From a virus, in IMG/VR virus record IMGVR_UViG_3300021137_000097, positions 1 to 24,219 of that record: a DNA stretch of 24,219 nucleotides; one strand, 5' to 3'. Shown here piece by piece: positions 14,385 through 22,332 of the stretch. Position 1 is the stretch's first letter; every line of letters begins with the position of its first letter. Position numbers and translations under genes: made by a program. A model generated the notes under the pieces. It was not told the origin of the DNA. It ran no database searches and saw nothing but the letters and a program-made list of their open reading frames with translations.

Positions 14385-14998
14385 TAGAGACCGAGTATGG
14401 GTTTGACCCTCAGGGTCGTCTACGCATGCCTGGAATCTATTCTGCTACCGTTGTAGATAACAAGGATCCTCTAGGCAGAGGAGCTTTAAAGCTTCAGATT
14501 CACCAGACAACTTCTACCCAGATCACTAACTGGGTTCCTGGATGCTTTCCTGTAACGGACACTTCATACCATCCTGACCATAAAGCTCATCTAGCCTCTG
14601 ATATTGCCAACATGCTCACTACTCAAAGCACTACAGCATCAGATCCACAAGGAGGCACAGTAACTATACCTGCCCTTACTGTTGTAGCAAAGAACTCTTC
14701 GTACCAGCTAAACCACGCTCACGTACCAACCACGAAGAGCATGCTTAAGACCAGCCCACAAAACATCTCTACAATAACTACTACCACTCAAACAGGGTCA
14801 GACTCACTTGAAGCCAGCAAGTATGCTAACGGCACTACTGCTCCTAGTCAGACCGGCACTGTAAGCAGCGATATGGTCAACCCTACTACCCCCGAGCACA
14901 CTTTTCATAGAACCGTCCCAGCCATAGGCCAGCTTATTTGGGTTATGTTTATTGGTGGGGATCCTGACAAACCTGTATGGATGGGAGTCCAAGGATGA
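14381..14998 (+). CDS. Baseplate spike, gp5/gpV-like OB-fold protein (205 aa)
   Basis: ATGA overlap with the hub C-terminal gene. Residues 16-60 (MPGIYSATVVDNKDPLGRG, then WVPGCFPV) and the last 28 (PAIGQLIWVMFIGGDPDKPV, then WMGVQG) form the two halves of the OB fold that caps the hub in gp5/gpV/VgrG spikes. Between them lies an insertion of about 110 residues, Thr/Ser/Gln-rich, with several histidines (YHPDHKAH, NHAHVP). The protein ends directly after the OB fold, without the triple beta-helix needle usual in spikes. A separate needle or tip, not seen in the window, is expected. No lysozyme domain is present. Confidence 0.75.
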   Translation: MIETEYGFDPQGRLRMPGIYSATVVDNKDPLGRGALKLQIHQTTSTQITNWVPGCFPVTDTSYHPDHKAHLASDIANMLTTQSTTASDPQGGTVTIPALTVVAKNSSYQLNHAHVPTTKSMLKTSPQNISTITTTTQTGSDSLEASKYANGTTAPSQTGTVSSDMVNPTTPEHTFHRTVPAIGQLIWVMFIGGDPDKPVWMGVQG

Positions 14999-15390
14999 CT
15001 ACACAAGTCGCTATTTCATGGCCATATACCTATAGCCCGTCTGGAGTTGTAGCTACAACTACCGATAGTGCTAAGATATACTTAGACAGAGCGCTTACTC
15101 TTTTGTCTACAAATATTGGTCAACGCCCTATGCTTCCCTCTTACGGGGTCGACTGGAGCAAATCCTTTTTTGAACATGATGGTAACGCCAGGGTTGCTAT
15201 CGAGTCCGCTATAAGAAGCTCTGTGGCTGTATGGCTGCCCCAAATAAAAGTAAGCAGTGTTGAATTTATCTTTGATAATAATTCTGGCGTAGAAAGCGTA
15301 AAGGTTAACCTTATACTTCCAGACAACACTACGGCTTCTTTACCTATTAACTTAGCAACACTATCTACTGACGGAACCATAAAGGGATAA
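14995..15390 (+). CDS. Baseplate wedge protein, gp25-like (131 aa)
   Basis: I choose ATG 14995 because it forms ATGA with the spike stop and has GGGAG 7 bases upstream; an in-frame ATG at 14977 lies inside the spike gene. The 131-aa product carries the GPW/gp25 pattern: KIYLDRALTLLSTNIGQRPM, then LPSYGVDWSKSFFEHD, AIESAIRSSVAVWLPQI and VNLILPDNT. gp25 joins gp6 and gp53 in the inner wedge ring and nucleates sheath assembly. Its placement just before the gp6-like gene is typical. Confidence 0.85.
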   Translation: MTTQVAISWPYTYSPSGVVATTTDSAKIYLDRALTLLSTNIGQRPMLPSYGVDWSKSFFEHDGNARVAIESAIRSSVAVWLPQIKVSSVEFIFDNNSGVESVKVNLILPDNTTASLPINLATLSTDGTIKG

Positions 15391-15392
15391 GA

Positions 15393-17183
15393 ATGACATA
15401 CTCAATCGACTATACCTCTAGAGATTTTGACTCTCTTAAAACAGATCTTATTGCCCTTATTGGCGCTAGGACTACCACCTCAGGTTACACCTGGGACCCT
15501 ACAGACTACTCTGATTTGGGTAACGTTTTGGTAGAAGCATTCTCATACATGGGAGACATCATGTCTCACTATATTGATAGGGTTGCAAATGAGACCACAG
15601 TAGATACTGCAGTCCAAACCAATACCCTTCTTAACTTTGCAAACCTTGTTGACTATAAACCATCCGGTCCAACGCCTGCGTCTATCAGCGTAACCTTTAC
15701 CAACAACAGCGTTAACTCTATTGACATCCCAGTTGGAACCCAGGTGATGGCCCCACTATCATACGGCCCATATACCCAGGTTTACTTTGAGACCACACAG
15801 TCTTATACAGGCCTTGCAGCCGGTGCCTCAACTACCTTGGCAGCTCTTGAAGGCAAGACAGTTAATACGGATCGCCCTGACCTTATTGACAGCACCTATA
15901 ACAAGGCTTTGCCCGTTAACCTGGGCAACTCTGATGGAACTACTAACCAGTCATACACCGTCTTAGACCCTAACATCATTGATAGTTCTTTGATTGCCTA
16001 TGTAGGTCAGAGTGCGGCGTTTACTCAATGGTCATATGTGGACTCTCTTCTTGAATGGGGAAGCACCGACTCTGTGTTTACCACATCAAAGAATGAAGAT
16101 GGAACTACCAACATTGTTTTTGGTGACGGTGTAAACGGAGCTATCCCAGCCAACGGCCAGCTTATCAGTGCAACATACCGAGTAAGCGTAGGAGTTGCAG
16201 GAAACATTAAGTCTAACTCCATCACTGAATTGACATTTGTTCCAGGAAACCTGGACCCACAAGTGGTTACCTATCTTTCTGTTAGCAACTCTCTTCCTGC
16301 TACGGGAGGAGCCGATCCTGACAACATGTCTCAACTACGTGCCAAGATTAAGGCCGCCCTGTTTACTAGAGGACGTGCTGTGACTTTAGCTGACTATGCA
16401 AACCTAGCATTGATGACTCCACAAGTAGGAAAAGCAAAAGCTACCGCATCTGTTTACTCAGCGGTTAATTTATACATTCAGCCACAAAACGATAACTCAG
16501 CTACTCCGGGTTATCCTCAGGCCACATTAGTGTCTACAACCTCTGCTGCAGTTAGCACCGGAACTACAATCACATATACAACAACCTCAGCTCATGGATT
16601 TGCGGTTGGTGACAGTGTAAACATCTCCGGTCTTACTCCAGTAGGTTACAACCTAAGCAACGCCACAATTGCTACCGTTCCTACAACAACCTCATTTACC
16701 ATCACTAACGCCTTAGCTGCCGGTAACAATACAAATACTAATGGCGGATATGTGGTAGATCTTACACCTACCGCTAACTTTACCGGCACCTTGACTCCTG
16801 CAGTAACTCAGTACATGTCAGATAAGATTCCAGCGGGCGTTAGCTTGACGGTATTGCCTCCTGTATATGTTCCAGTATACCTAAGCCTGACTGTTACAGT
16901 TCAATCTACGTATAAGAATGCTGATGCTAAGCTTGCTGTATATCAGGCTATGCTTGGTGCTGGCGGCTTGTTCTACTATGATAATAACGTATTTGGGGAC
17001 GCTGTTACGTTGGCATCTGTAATCAATACTGTGTATAAAGCTTCTCCAGCTATTACAAATGTAAGCGTAACCCAGTTAAATATAAACAACGGTTCAACTG
17101 CTGCGGATATTACACTGGCCGCAAATCAAATCCCATTCTTAACAAATAACGCGTTGATTATCACTGCTACTGGTGGCATCTAA
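15393..17183 (+). CDS. Baseplate wedge protein, gp6/J-like, with inserted beta module (596 aa)
   Basis: AAAGGGAT precedes the ATG. The N-terminus (SIDYTSRDFDSLKTDLIAL, 4-22) and the core (DGTTNIVFGDGVNGAIPANG at 236-255, then GGADPDNMSQLRAKIKAALF and TRGRAVTLADYANLA) are the gp6/BaseplateJ signature. This protein forms the ring that encloses the hub and triggers contraction. Residues about 380-456 are an insertion of the same type as in the sheath (TITYTTTSAHGFAVGDSVNI, then SGLTPVGYN and TTSFTITN), interrupting the C-terminal region before DKIPAGVSLTVLPP. Assignment is firm; the insertion is discussed separately. Confidence 0.88.
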   Translation: MTYSIDYTSRDFDSLKTDLIALIGARTTTSGYTWDPTDYSDLGNVLVEAFSYMGDIMSHYIDRVANETTVDTAVQTNTLLNFANLVDYKPSGPTPASISVTFTNNSVNSIDIPVGTQVMAPLSYGPYTQVYFETTQSYTGLAAGASTTLAALEGKTVNTDRPDLIDSTYNKALPVNLGNSDGTTNQSYTVLDPNIIDSSLIAYVGQSAAFTQWSYVDSLLEWGSTDSVFTTSKNEDGTTNIVFGDGVNGAIPANGQLISATYRVSVGVAGNIKSNSITELTFVPGNLDPQVVTYLSVSNSLPATGGADPDNMSQLRAKIKAALFTRGRAVTLADYANLALMTPQVGKAKATASVYSAVNLYIQPQNDNSATPGYPQATLVSTTSAAVSTGTTITYTTTSAHGFAVGDSVNISGLTPVGYNLSNATIATVPTTTSFTITNALAAGNNTNTNGGYVVDLTPTANFTGTLTPAVTQYMSDKIPAGVSLTVLPPVYVPVYLSLTVTVQSTYKNADAKLAVYQAMLGAGGLFYYDNNVFGDAVTLASVINTVYKASPAITNVSVTQLNINNGSTAADITLAANQIPFLTNNALIITATGGI

Positions 17184-17193
17184 GGAGTAATAA

Positions 17194-20100
17194 ATGACTA
17201 AGTACGGTACCAGTAGATATGGTTCTGGGTTTAAGTACGGCGAAACTACTTCGGTAAACGTCTACTATAACTCTGGGCTAACTGCATTTTCATATGACTA
17301 CAACACTGTAAACCTATCATGGTCCAGATTTACTACCGACCCTGCTGACGGCACTGTGGGAAGCAGCTGGTACTGGAAGATTACTAAAAGCTATGTTGGA
17401 GTAGTTGATAATCCTGAAGATGCTGTATATGTTACAGGCGGTGTCTATGGTGGGTCGTCTGCTTCCTTCCAGTTAACCGCTACAGATATTGACTATGTAA
17501 ACATTGGAAAAGAAGTAACCTATACTCTTTGGGTATTTACAGGGACAGTCTCAAGCGGTGGAACCGGCGTGTGGATTAACTGTGGTTCTAGCAGAGTAAT
17601 TTTGTTAGGTCAAACAGATACACTTGCAAGACTTTCTTCTTGGGTGCCTAGAGCATGGTTGAACGATAACGGCGTTGCAGGTGATGCTGAAGGTGAAGCA
17701 AACAGTGATAATAGTTTAGAGCAAACTCTTTATGCTTTTTCTCTTGTATATGATATGTTCAGGGCAGAAACAAATCTTCTTACTAGAGTTTCTGACAACA
17801 ACTATATCCCAATAGCTATTGCAAATAAAAGAGTAACCGACTTTGGTTTTAACTATGAAATTTCTTTGGGTGACAGCTACAACCGTAGCCTAACTTCCTT
17901 GGGTTACTATATCGGTAAGTATCGAGGCACTGCCGCCGGTATCAACATCTATACCAACGGACTTACTCACTGGAACAATCAAGTAACTATTGGTCACAAC
18001 CTGCTTCTAGACTATAACGATTCTTCTTTTGAAGAAAGTGTGGGAACCTGGACAGCTTCTTCTGGTACATGGGTTTCAGCAGCATATCCTACGGCCCCAA
18101 CAACCCCACAGCCTCCTACCGGAGTTCTCTATGATCTTACAAACTTGCCTAGACAAGTGGGTTATGGCAAGCTAACAACAACTTCTACTACACCTGTAAC
18201 TATAACCGGATCTGTTCCTGTTCCTATTACGGGCAATACGCGATATGTATTTAGTGGGTGGGTTGAGCACCTAAACAATGCCGCCACAGTTTCCACAACT
18301 ATTACATGGAAAGATCGCTTCTACAACACTATTTCAACAACCTCTGCGCCTACCGCTACAACTACCACCACCTCGTGGCAAGAGTTTACTAGCAAGTCTG
18401 ACTCAGGTAGAAACGGTCAGCTCGCTCCGGTTAACGCTTTCTTTGCCACCATCATTATCACTGTCACACCAAGCTCTTCATCTTCTAGCAGCTACCTATT
18501 TGATTACTTCCAATTAGCGGAGTACACAAAGAGCTTTGAGTATGAAGATGCTCGACGTGTTCGTGTAAACGTTCGCGGGCAAAAAGAAAACTACATGTCT
18601 AACCCAGACTTTGAATACGGACTTACCGGTTGGTCGGGGTATAACGGAACTCTTAGCATTGATAGTGGAACTTCCGCCGCGGTAGTGCACGGAACCTCTG
18701 CCGCACTATTAACCTCTACGGTATCTGGAACAGCCTCTTTTGTATCTGACTGGAATGCTGTTGATCCGGGAAGTACTGTTACCTTTAGCGGATATGTTAT
18801 GGGCAGTGCCGCTTTGAACGCTACTGTCATGATTGAATTCTCTAGCCAAGCTAATACTACAACCCAGGCTACCGTACTCTCTGATAGTAACGGTCGTTAC
18901 TACCCTACTACCGTTTACTCAGCTACATCATCGGCTCTCACATTATCTACTACAGCGACTCAACAGATCTATGTAACAGCAGTAGTGCCGCCTTATACAA
19001 AAGACTCGGGATGGCCTTTAGCTAAGGTAACCATCTCATTTGCAGGTGCCTCTGTTGGAACAAAGTTCTGGTTAGATGGGGCATTGTTAGAGGAGTCATT
19101 AACCCCTAGCCGATACTTCTCAGGCTCTGGTGGAATTGATCCTACCAACCCTAATAGCCAGACATATTACAACATTAACAATTGCCGCTGGGAAACTAAA
19201 AACATGTTTAACTACATGTCTAACCCATCGCTTGAAACCAACACTACTGATTGGTCTGCTATAACAGGAACCACAATTAGTAGGGTATCTTCTGACAACG
19301 GTTATACAACTGCCTATGATGGAACATACTTCCTTAAGGTAGCTTATGGAACTACACAATCTGTGGCAGCTGTTGCGTATCTTCCTTGGGCAGCGCTTGG
19401 TGGAGAAGACTTTACCTTCTCTGCTTACGTTCGAGGACCCGCAGGAACCTACACTCTTACTGGCCCTAACAGTTCTGGAACCGCCACGTTCATAGTTTCT
19501 GCTGCTAACGCTGGAGTATGGACAAGAGTTGCTGTAACCACCCATTTAATTGCCGGTCAAACAAGCGCTACATTTACAGTGTCATCAAACAACGGAACAT
19601 ACTTCCATATTGATGGTGCTCAAGCAGAGTATGGCCGTAGGGTTAGCCCATTTGTATCTTCTAGTGGTACATCTATTGTGGCTCTAAACAACCCGCTTAC
19701 ATCAGGTAAATACATCTATGCTTACCAAGGTGAGGCCGCTGGTGGAGGAAAGGGAAACTACCTCTACAACTACAACCTTAAGACAAACCGTTTGAAGGCT
19801 ACCCTCCCACTTGTTGCTCCTATGGGATCTACTACAGCAATTAAGACAGGTATTGGAGATACAGGTTACCAGGAACTTACTGAGTCACTTATTCCTTCTG
19901 CATCCTTTGAGAAGGATCTTGGCTACTGGGTAGGTAACAACGCAACTCTATCCCGGTCTGTGAACCGAGGCTCTGTATTTGGAGACAACACTTCGCACGG
20001 TCAAGGGTACTGCAAGGTAACTACTGTTAACGGAACAGCTAACTTTGGAATCAGCACAGGTAAAATCTACATCACACCTAATGCAAGCTTCTACAGCTCT

Positions 20101-20361
20101 GTAGCTATCCGCCCTGAAACAGGTAGCGCTGGAACCTACACTTTTACCACCGTGTTCTACGACGCTAACAACAACGTTATCTATACAGGCACAACTAGCA
20201 GCAGCATTACCTTGACTACTCGTTGGGGCTTTATGTCTGTTACACATCCGGTAGGAAGTATCGTAGGATCTGCTTACGCAATCGTAACTGTAACCTGCGC
20301 TCCTACCTCTTTTGCTTCAGGTCAAACCTTTGATATTGACCGAGTTGTGTTCCGCCAGTAG
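17194..20361 (+). CDS. gp7/tail-protein-I-like wedge protein with four carbohydrate-binding-like domains (1055 aa)
   Basis: AAGGAG precedes the ATG. Residues about 20-135 look like a fibronectin-III-type domain (NTVNLSWSRF, then VTYTLWVFTG). Residues about 137-275 (TLARLSSWVPRAWL, LEQTLYAFSLVYDMFRAETN, LTSLGYYIGKYRGTAAGINI) resemble the tail protein I/gp7 wedge region. Then four beta-sandwich units begin near 278 (SFEESVGTW), 470 (NPDFEYGLTGW), 677 (NPSLETNTTDW) and 902 (ASFEKDLGYW), each with the 'N..FE.g..gW' opening and a 'ytfSgyv.g.....' later strand of CBM_4_9-like domains. They probably bind surface glycans and serve as, or position, the receptor-binding parts. No separate fibre gene follows, so this may be the adhesin. 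Confidence 0.72.
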   Translation: MTKYGTSRYGSGFKYGETTSVNVYYNSGLTAFSYDYNTVNLSWSRFTTDPADGTVGSSWYWKITKSYVGVVDNPEDAVYVTGGVYGGSSASFQLTATDIDYVNIGKEVTYTLWVFTGTVSSGGTGVWINCGSSRVILLGQTDTLARLSSWVPRAWLNDNGVAGDAEGEANSDNSLEQTLYAFSLVYDMFRAETNLLTRVSDNNYIPIAIANKRVTDFGFNYEISLGDSYNRSLTSLGYYIGKYRGTAAGINIYTNGLTHWNNQVTIGHNLLLDYNDSSFEESVGTWTASSGTWVSAAYPTAPTTPQPPTGVLYDLTNLPRQVGYGKLTTTSTTPVTITGSVPVPITGNTRYVFSGWVEHLNNAATVSTTITWKDRFYNTISTTSAPTATTTTTSWQEFTSKSDSGRNGQLAPVNAFFATIIITVTPSSSSSSSYLFDYFQLAEYTKSFEYEDARRVRVNVRGQKENYMSNPDFEYGLTGWSGYNGTLSIDSGTSAAVVHGTSAALLTSTVSGTASFVSDWNAVDPGSTVTFSGYVMGSAALNATVMIEFSSQANTTTQATVLSDSNGRYYPTTVYSATSSALTLSTTATQQIYVTAVVPPYTKDSGWPLAKVTISFAGASVGTKFWLDGALLEESLTPSRYFSGSGGIDPTNPNSQTYYNINNCRWETKNMFNYMSNPSLETNTTDWSAITGTTISRVSSDNGYTTAYDGTYFLKVAYGTTQSVAAVAYLPWAALGGEDFTFSAYVRGPAGTYTLTGPNSSGTATFIVSAANAGVWTRVAVTTHLIAGQTSATFTVSSNNGTYFHIDGAQAEYGRRVSPFVSSSGTSIVALNNPLTSGKYIYAYQGEAAGGGKGNYLYNYNLKTNRLKATLPLVAPMGSTTAIKTGIGDTGYQELTESLIPSASFEKDLGYWVGNNATLSRSVNRGSVFGDNTSHGQGYCKVTTVNGTANFGISTGKIYITPNASFYSSVAIRPETGSAGTYTFTTVFYDANNNVIYTGTTSSSITLTTRWGFMSVTHPVGSIVGSAYAIVTVTCAPTSFASGQTFDIDRVVFRQ

Positions 20362-20374
20362 TCTGTGGTAGAGT
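20345..20374 (+). promoter_or_regulatory. Candidate sigma70-type promoter, possibly giving a leaderless transcript
   Basis: TTGTGT (20345-20350) and TAGAGT (20369-20374) are 18 bases apart, with TGG just before the -10 (an extended -10). The -10 ends 6 bases before ATG 20381, so transcription would start at about the start codon itself. The -35 is weak (TTGTGT). No comparison was run. Confidence 0.4.
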
Positions 20375-20380
20375 CTTTAT

Positions 20381-20647
20381 ATGGACACTATATTAATTTC
20401 GGCACTGGCAACAGCTTGCATACTATCTGCTGTTGAGGCATTCTTAATCTCTGTTGGTAAATGGCGGGGGTTATTAGCTATTGTACTCAGCGTTATATTT
20501 TGTCTAACCCTCATCGTAAGATTGAGGTTTCTATTCCCGTACATACTTGCATCTACCTTCATAGGGCTTACATTGTCTTTGCTTGTAGAAAAGATCTTTA
20601 CGGGACTGCCTAAGGGGAATTTGCCAAACCGCATACCGCCGAGGTAG
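20381..20647 (+). CDS. Small three-helix membrane protein, holin candidate (88 aa)
   Basis: Three hydrophobic segments at about 3-25 (ILISALATACILSAVEAFLI), 30-47 (GLLAIVLSVIFCLTLIV) and 50-73 (RFLFPYILASTFIGLTLSLL) are linked by short basic turns (GKWRG, RLR) and followed by a basic Pro-rich tail (PKGNLPNRIPPR). Size and topology match class I holins, but no endolysin gene is adjacent and the helices are not specific. It could equally be a superinfection-exclusion or other phage membrane protein. The upstream sequence lacks a clear ribosome binding site, in line with a leaderless start. Its stop codon overlaps the -10 of the next promoter. Confidence 0.6.
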   Translation: MDTILISALATACILSAVEAFLISVGKWRGLLAIVLSVIFCLTLIVRLRFLFPYILASTFIGLTLSLLVEKIFTGLPKGNLPNRIPPR

Positions 20648-20650
20648 ACT
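20621..20650 (+). promoter_or_regulatory. Candidate sigma70-type promoter for the replication genes
   Basis: TTGCCA (20621-20626), an 18-base spacer and TAGACT (20645-20650) form a promoter-like pair. The -10 (GGTAGACT) and spacing nearly repeat those of the promoter upstream (GGTAGAGT). The transcript would start near 20657 and carry the GAGGGGG ribosome binding site of the initiator gene. Confidence 0.45.
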
Positions 20651-20668
20651 ATTTAAAGAGGGGGCAAT

Positions 20669-21691
20669 ATGAGATCACCGTATTCGAACCCTTACCTGTC
20701 TGCACGGGCTAAGGGAATCTTTGCGTACTATGCTGAACTGGGTCGTCCAGTATCAGCCGATGAAATGTCTGCCGTCATGCCTGAGGGGCGTGACGCTATT
20801 CAGGCTGCCATAAACGAACTTCGTAAGGCAGGCTATGTCATCACTACCCGAGAACAAGTCAACGGTAAGTGGAGCAGCTATATAAAATTTACAGAAGCGA
20901 CTAGAAAAATGTTGGGCACCGACACCGGATTTTCAGTACTCGGTGAAAAACCTGCTTTTACGCAGGAAAATGGTAAAAGCCCTGGTCAGACCGACAACGG
21001 ATTTTCAGGGCTCTTGTCTGTCTATAGTCAATCAACTATTAATAGTAATACTACAGATATATATCCTATAGTAGAACTACTACGTAGTTCTACTATATCG
21101 AGGATTTCATCCTCGACTGAGAAAGGAGTTGAAATGCCGTGGGATCTTGATGGAGAAGAAACCGCTGACGGTGAGTTCCACAGTAAGTCTCAAATGCGTA
21201 GGGTTAAGATTATGCGTGAGGCGGAAGAGGCTACTGGAGCCGTAGGCAAGATTGAAGACAAGGCCGCTATGCGTAAGGCTAAGTACGCAGGCAAGGGGTT
21301 CACCACAGCTCCACTAGAGCATCGCAGGAATAAGCCTGAGGAAGACTGGAATACAAAGGACCTAGTCTCAGAGTTTGCCTCGCTGCTTAACGACAGCACC
21401 GCGGGTGAACTTACGATGCAGTTGAACACACAGCAGTTAGCTATCTGGATTAATCAGATGATTAAGAAGGGCGCTACTAGAACTCACATGCTAGCGGCAA
21501 TCAGAATGTTCTTTGATGATCCTCGCAATCTAAACGACGCAGGCATCGGAGCTCCTCTGTGGCGTAGGTTCATTGGTTTCTATCAGAGCGTAGAAGGCAA
21601 GAAGCTTACAGAGGAAAAGGTTGTCTACGAAGATGAAGCCTTTCTGGCTCATCAGGCTAAGATGCTCAAACTACTAGGAGGGGGTAAGTAA
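20669..21691 (+). CDS. Replication initiator with winged-helix domain (340 aa)
   Basis: GAGGGGG lies 4 bases before the ATG. Residues 11-75 form a winged helix-turn-helix (ARAKGIFAYYAELGRPVSAD, then IQAAINELRKAGYVI and a KWSSYIKF wing), common in phage replication initiators/replisome organisers. Residues about 84-150 are a low-complexity Ser/Thr/Ile linker whose DNA holds direct repeats and palindromes (see separate entries). The C-terminal half is Lys/Glu/Arg-rich and helical (MRRVKIMREAEEATGAVGKI; then LVSEFASLLNDST and GAPLWRRFIGFYQSVEGKK) and would contact the loader or helicase. TAATG couples it to the DnaC-like gene. Family identity is inferred from the domain and context, analogous to lambda O. 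Confidence 0.75.
   Translation: MRSPYSNPYLSARAKGIFAYYAELGRPVSADEMSAVMPEGRDAIQAAINELRKAGYVITTREQVNGKWSSYIKFTEATRKMLGTDTGFSVLGEKPAFTQENGKSPGQTDNGFSGLLSVYSQSTINSNTTDIYPIVELLRSSTISRISSSTEKGVEMPWDLDGEETADGEFHSKSQMRRVKIMREAEEATGAVGKIEDKAAMRKAKYAGKGFTTAPLEHRRNKPEEDWNTKDLVSEFASLLNDSTAGELTMQLNTQQLAIWINQMIKKGATRTHMLAAIRMFFDDPRNLNDAGIGAPLWRRFIGFYQSVEGKKLTEEKVVYEDEAFLAHQAKMLKLLGGGK
20918..20936. repeat. Direct repeat, copy 1 (iteron-like)
   Basis: ACCGACACCGGATTTTCAG; it differs by one base from copy 2 at 20990-21008, whose start is 72 bases later. Part of the candidate origin. The repeat also gives the similar peptides TDTGFSVL and TDNGFSGL, so protein-level duplication is a partial explanation. Confidence 0.7.
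20990..21008. repeat. Direct repeat, copy 2 (iteron-like)
   Basis: ACCGACAACGGATTTTCAG; one mismatch (position 8) to copy 1. It lies 10 bases before the AT-rich stretch of the candidate origin. Confidence 0.7.
21067..21097. repeat. Perfect 31-bp inverted repeat (14-bp arms)
   Basis: TATAGTAGAACTAC (21067-21080), a 3-base TAC centre and GTAGTTCTACTATA (21084-21097). It is the longest perfect palindrome I found in the window and could form a cruciform or bind a dimeric protein. It lies within the initiator coding sequence. Confidence 0.9.
21098..21116. repeat. Perfect 19-bp inverted repeat (8-bp arms) abutting the larger one
   Basis: TCGAGGAT (21098-21105), TTC, ATCCTCGA (21109-21116). It begins at the base after the 31-bp inverted repeat ends and is more GC-rich, so the two would form adjacent hairpins on single-stranded DNA or RNA. 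Confidence 0.85.
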
Positions 21692-22332
21692 TGTACGATG
21701 TCACCAAAGAGTCGCCTACAGTTAGGCACGCTCTAGTCCGTGCTCAGGTACCTATAAAGACCTTGGGTATGGAGTTCTCAGACCTGGACGATTCCAAGGC
21801 CAAGACCGTGGCCGAAAGTTGGGTCAGTACAGTCCAGTCTGGAATGGTCATTAAAAGCCCTGGAAGCCCCTCTAGCGGCCTTGGACTCCTATTGGTAGGG
21901 GAACCAGGTCACGGCAAGACTACAATGGCTTCTGTGGCCCTTCAAAGCCTTATTAGGACCATGCCCTTTTCTTCCAGCGTAGCGGGGATCTTCTTGGACT
22001 ATCCAAAGTTCCTCCGCCTAGAGAAAGAGTCGTGGGGTGACAAGGAGACCAAGGAGCTGATGGATCAGATCTACGGAGATGCAAAGTACTCCATTCCGCT
22101 TTTTGTCTTAGATGATTTAGGCAAAGAGTACAGAACTCAAAACGGTTGGTCAGAGAATGTATTTGATGCGTTGTTACGTTCACGCTTCAATGCAGGCTTA
22201 CCAACAATCGTAACTACAAACGTACCTATCACAAAATGGAGAAGTACGTATGGTGAAGCTATGGAAAGTTTTGCCCATGAAGCGTTCGTATCAGTTGTTG
22301 TAGAATCAGAGAGTGGGGACCGCCGCAAATGA
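21691..22332 (+). CDS. DnaC-like AAA+ helicase loader (213 aa)
   Basis: GGAGGGGG lies upstream and the start overlaps the initiator stop (TAATG). Walker A is GEPGHGKTT (70-78, K76), Walker B is LFVLDDLGKE (D141, D142) and the sensor-1 region is TIVTTN (N177), all in the IstB/DnaC-like order. The arginine in LLRSRF (about 161-166) is a possible arginine-finger element. Loaders of this type open the DnaB ring and place it on the origin. Position between the initiator and a DnaB-like helicase fits a complete initiator-loader-helicase set. It ends in ATGA overlapping the SWIM gene. Confidence 0.88.
   Translation: MYDVTKESPTVRHALVRAQVPIKTLGMEFSDLDDSKAKTVAESWVSTVQSGMVIKSPGSPSSGLGLLLVGEPGHGKTTMASVALQSLIRTMPFSSSVAGIFLDYPKFLRLEKESWGDKETKELMDQIYGDAKYSIPLFVLDDLGKEYRTQNGWSENVFDALLRSRFNAGLPTIVTTNVPITKWRSTYGEAMESFAHEAFVSVVVESESGDRRK

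Larger units (their letters stand above)
20918..21116. other. Candidate replication origin inside the initiator gene
   Basis: This 199-bp patch codes for the linker of the initiator. It contains two 19-bp direct repeats (20918-20936, 20990-21008), an 8-bp inverted repeat between them (GCTTTTAC at 20954-20961 / GTAAAAGC at 20973-20980), and then a stretch of about 27% G+C by hand count (21018-21098). That stretch holds perfect palindromes ACTATTAATAGT (21035-21046) and GATATATATC (21056-21065), a 31-bp inverted repeat and an abutting 19-bp one. Iterons beside an AT-rich zone inside the initiator gene is the plan of lambda ori. This is inference from structure; no iteron family was matched. Confidence 0.5.

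Noticed and set aside
18278-18517. Plus-strand open frame inside the gp7-like gene
   Set aside because: Pro/Leu/Gln-rich translation of a Thr/Ser-rich coding region in the wrong frame.
18016-20340. Possible nucleotide-level tandem repeats in the CBM region
   Set aside because: The four units are similar only in protein motifs; no long DNA repeat is visible between them, so they are diverged domains and not recent duplications.
403-22328. Open frames of 60-144 codons on the minus strand, e.g. 7819-8253, 19120-19545 and 21190-21429
   Set aside because: All lie inside strongly supported plus-strand genes, lack ribosome binding sites and contain no recognisable domain. They are explained by codon bias of the real gene.
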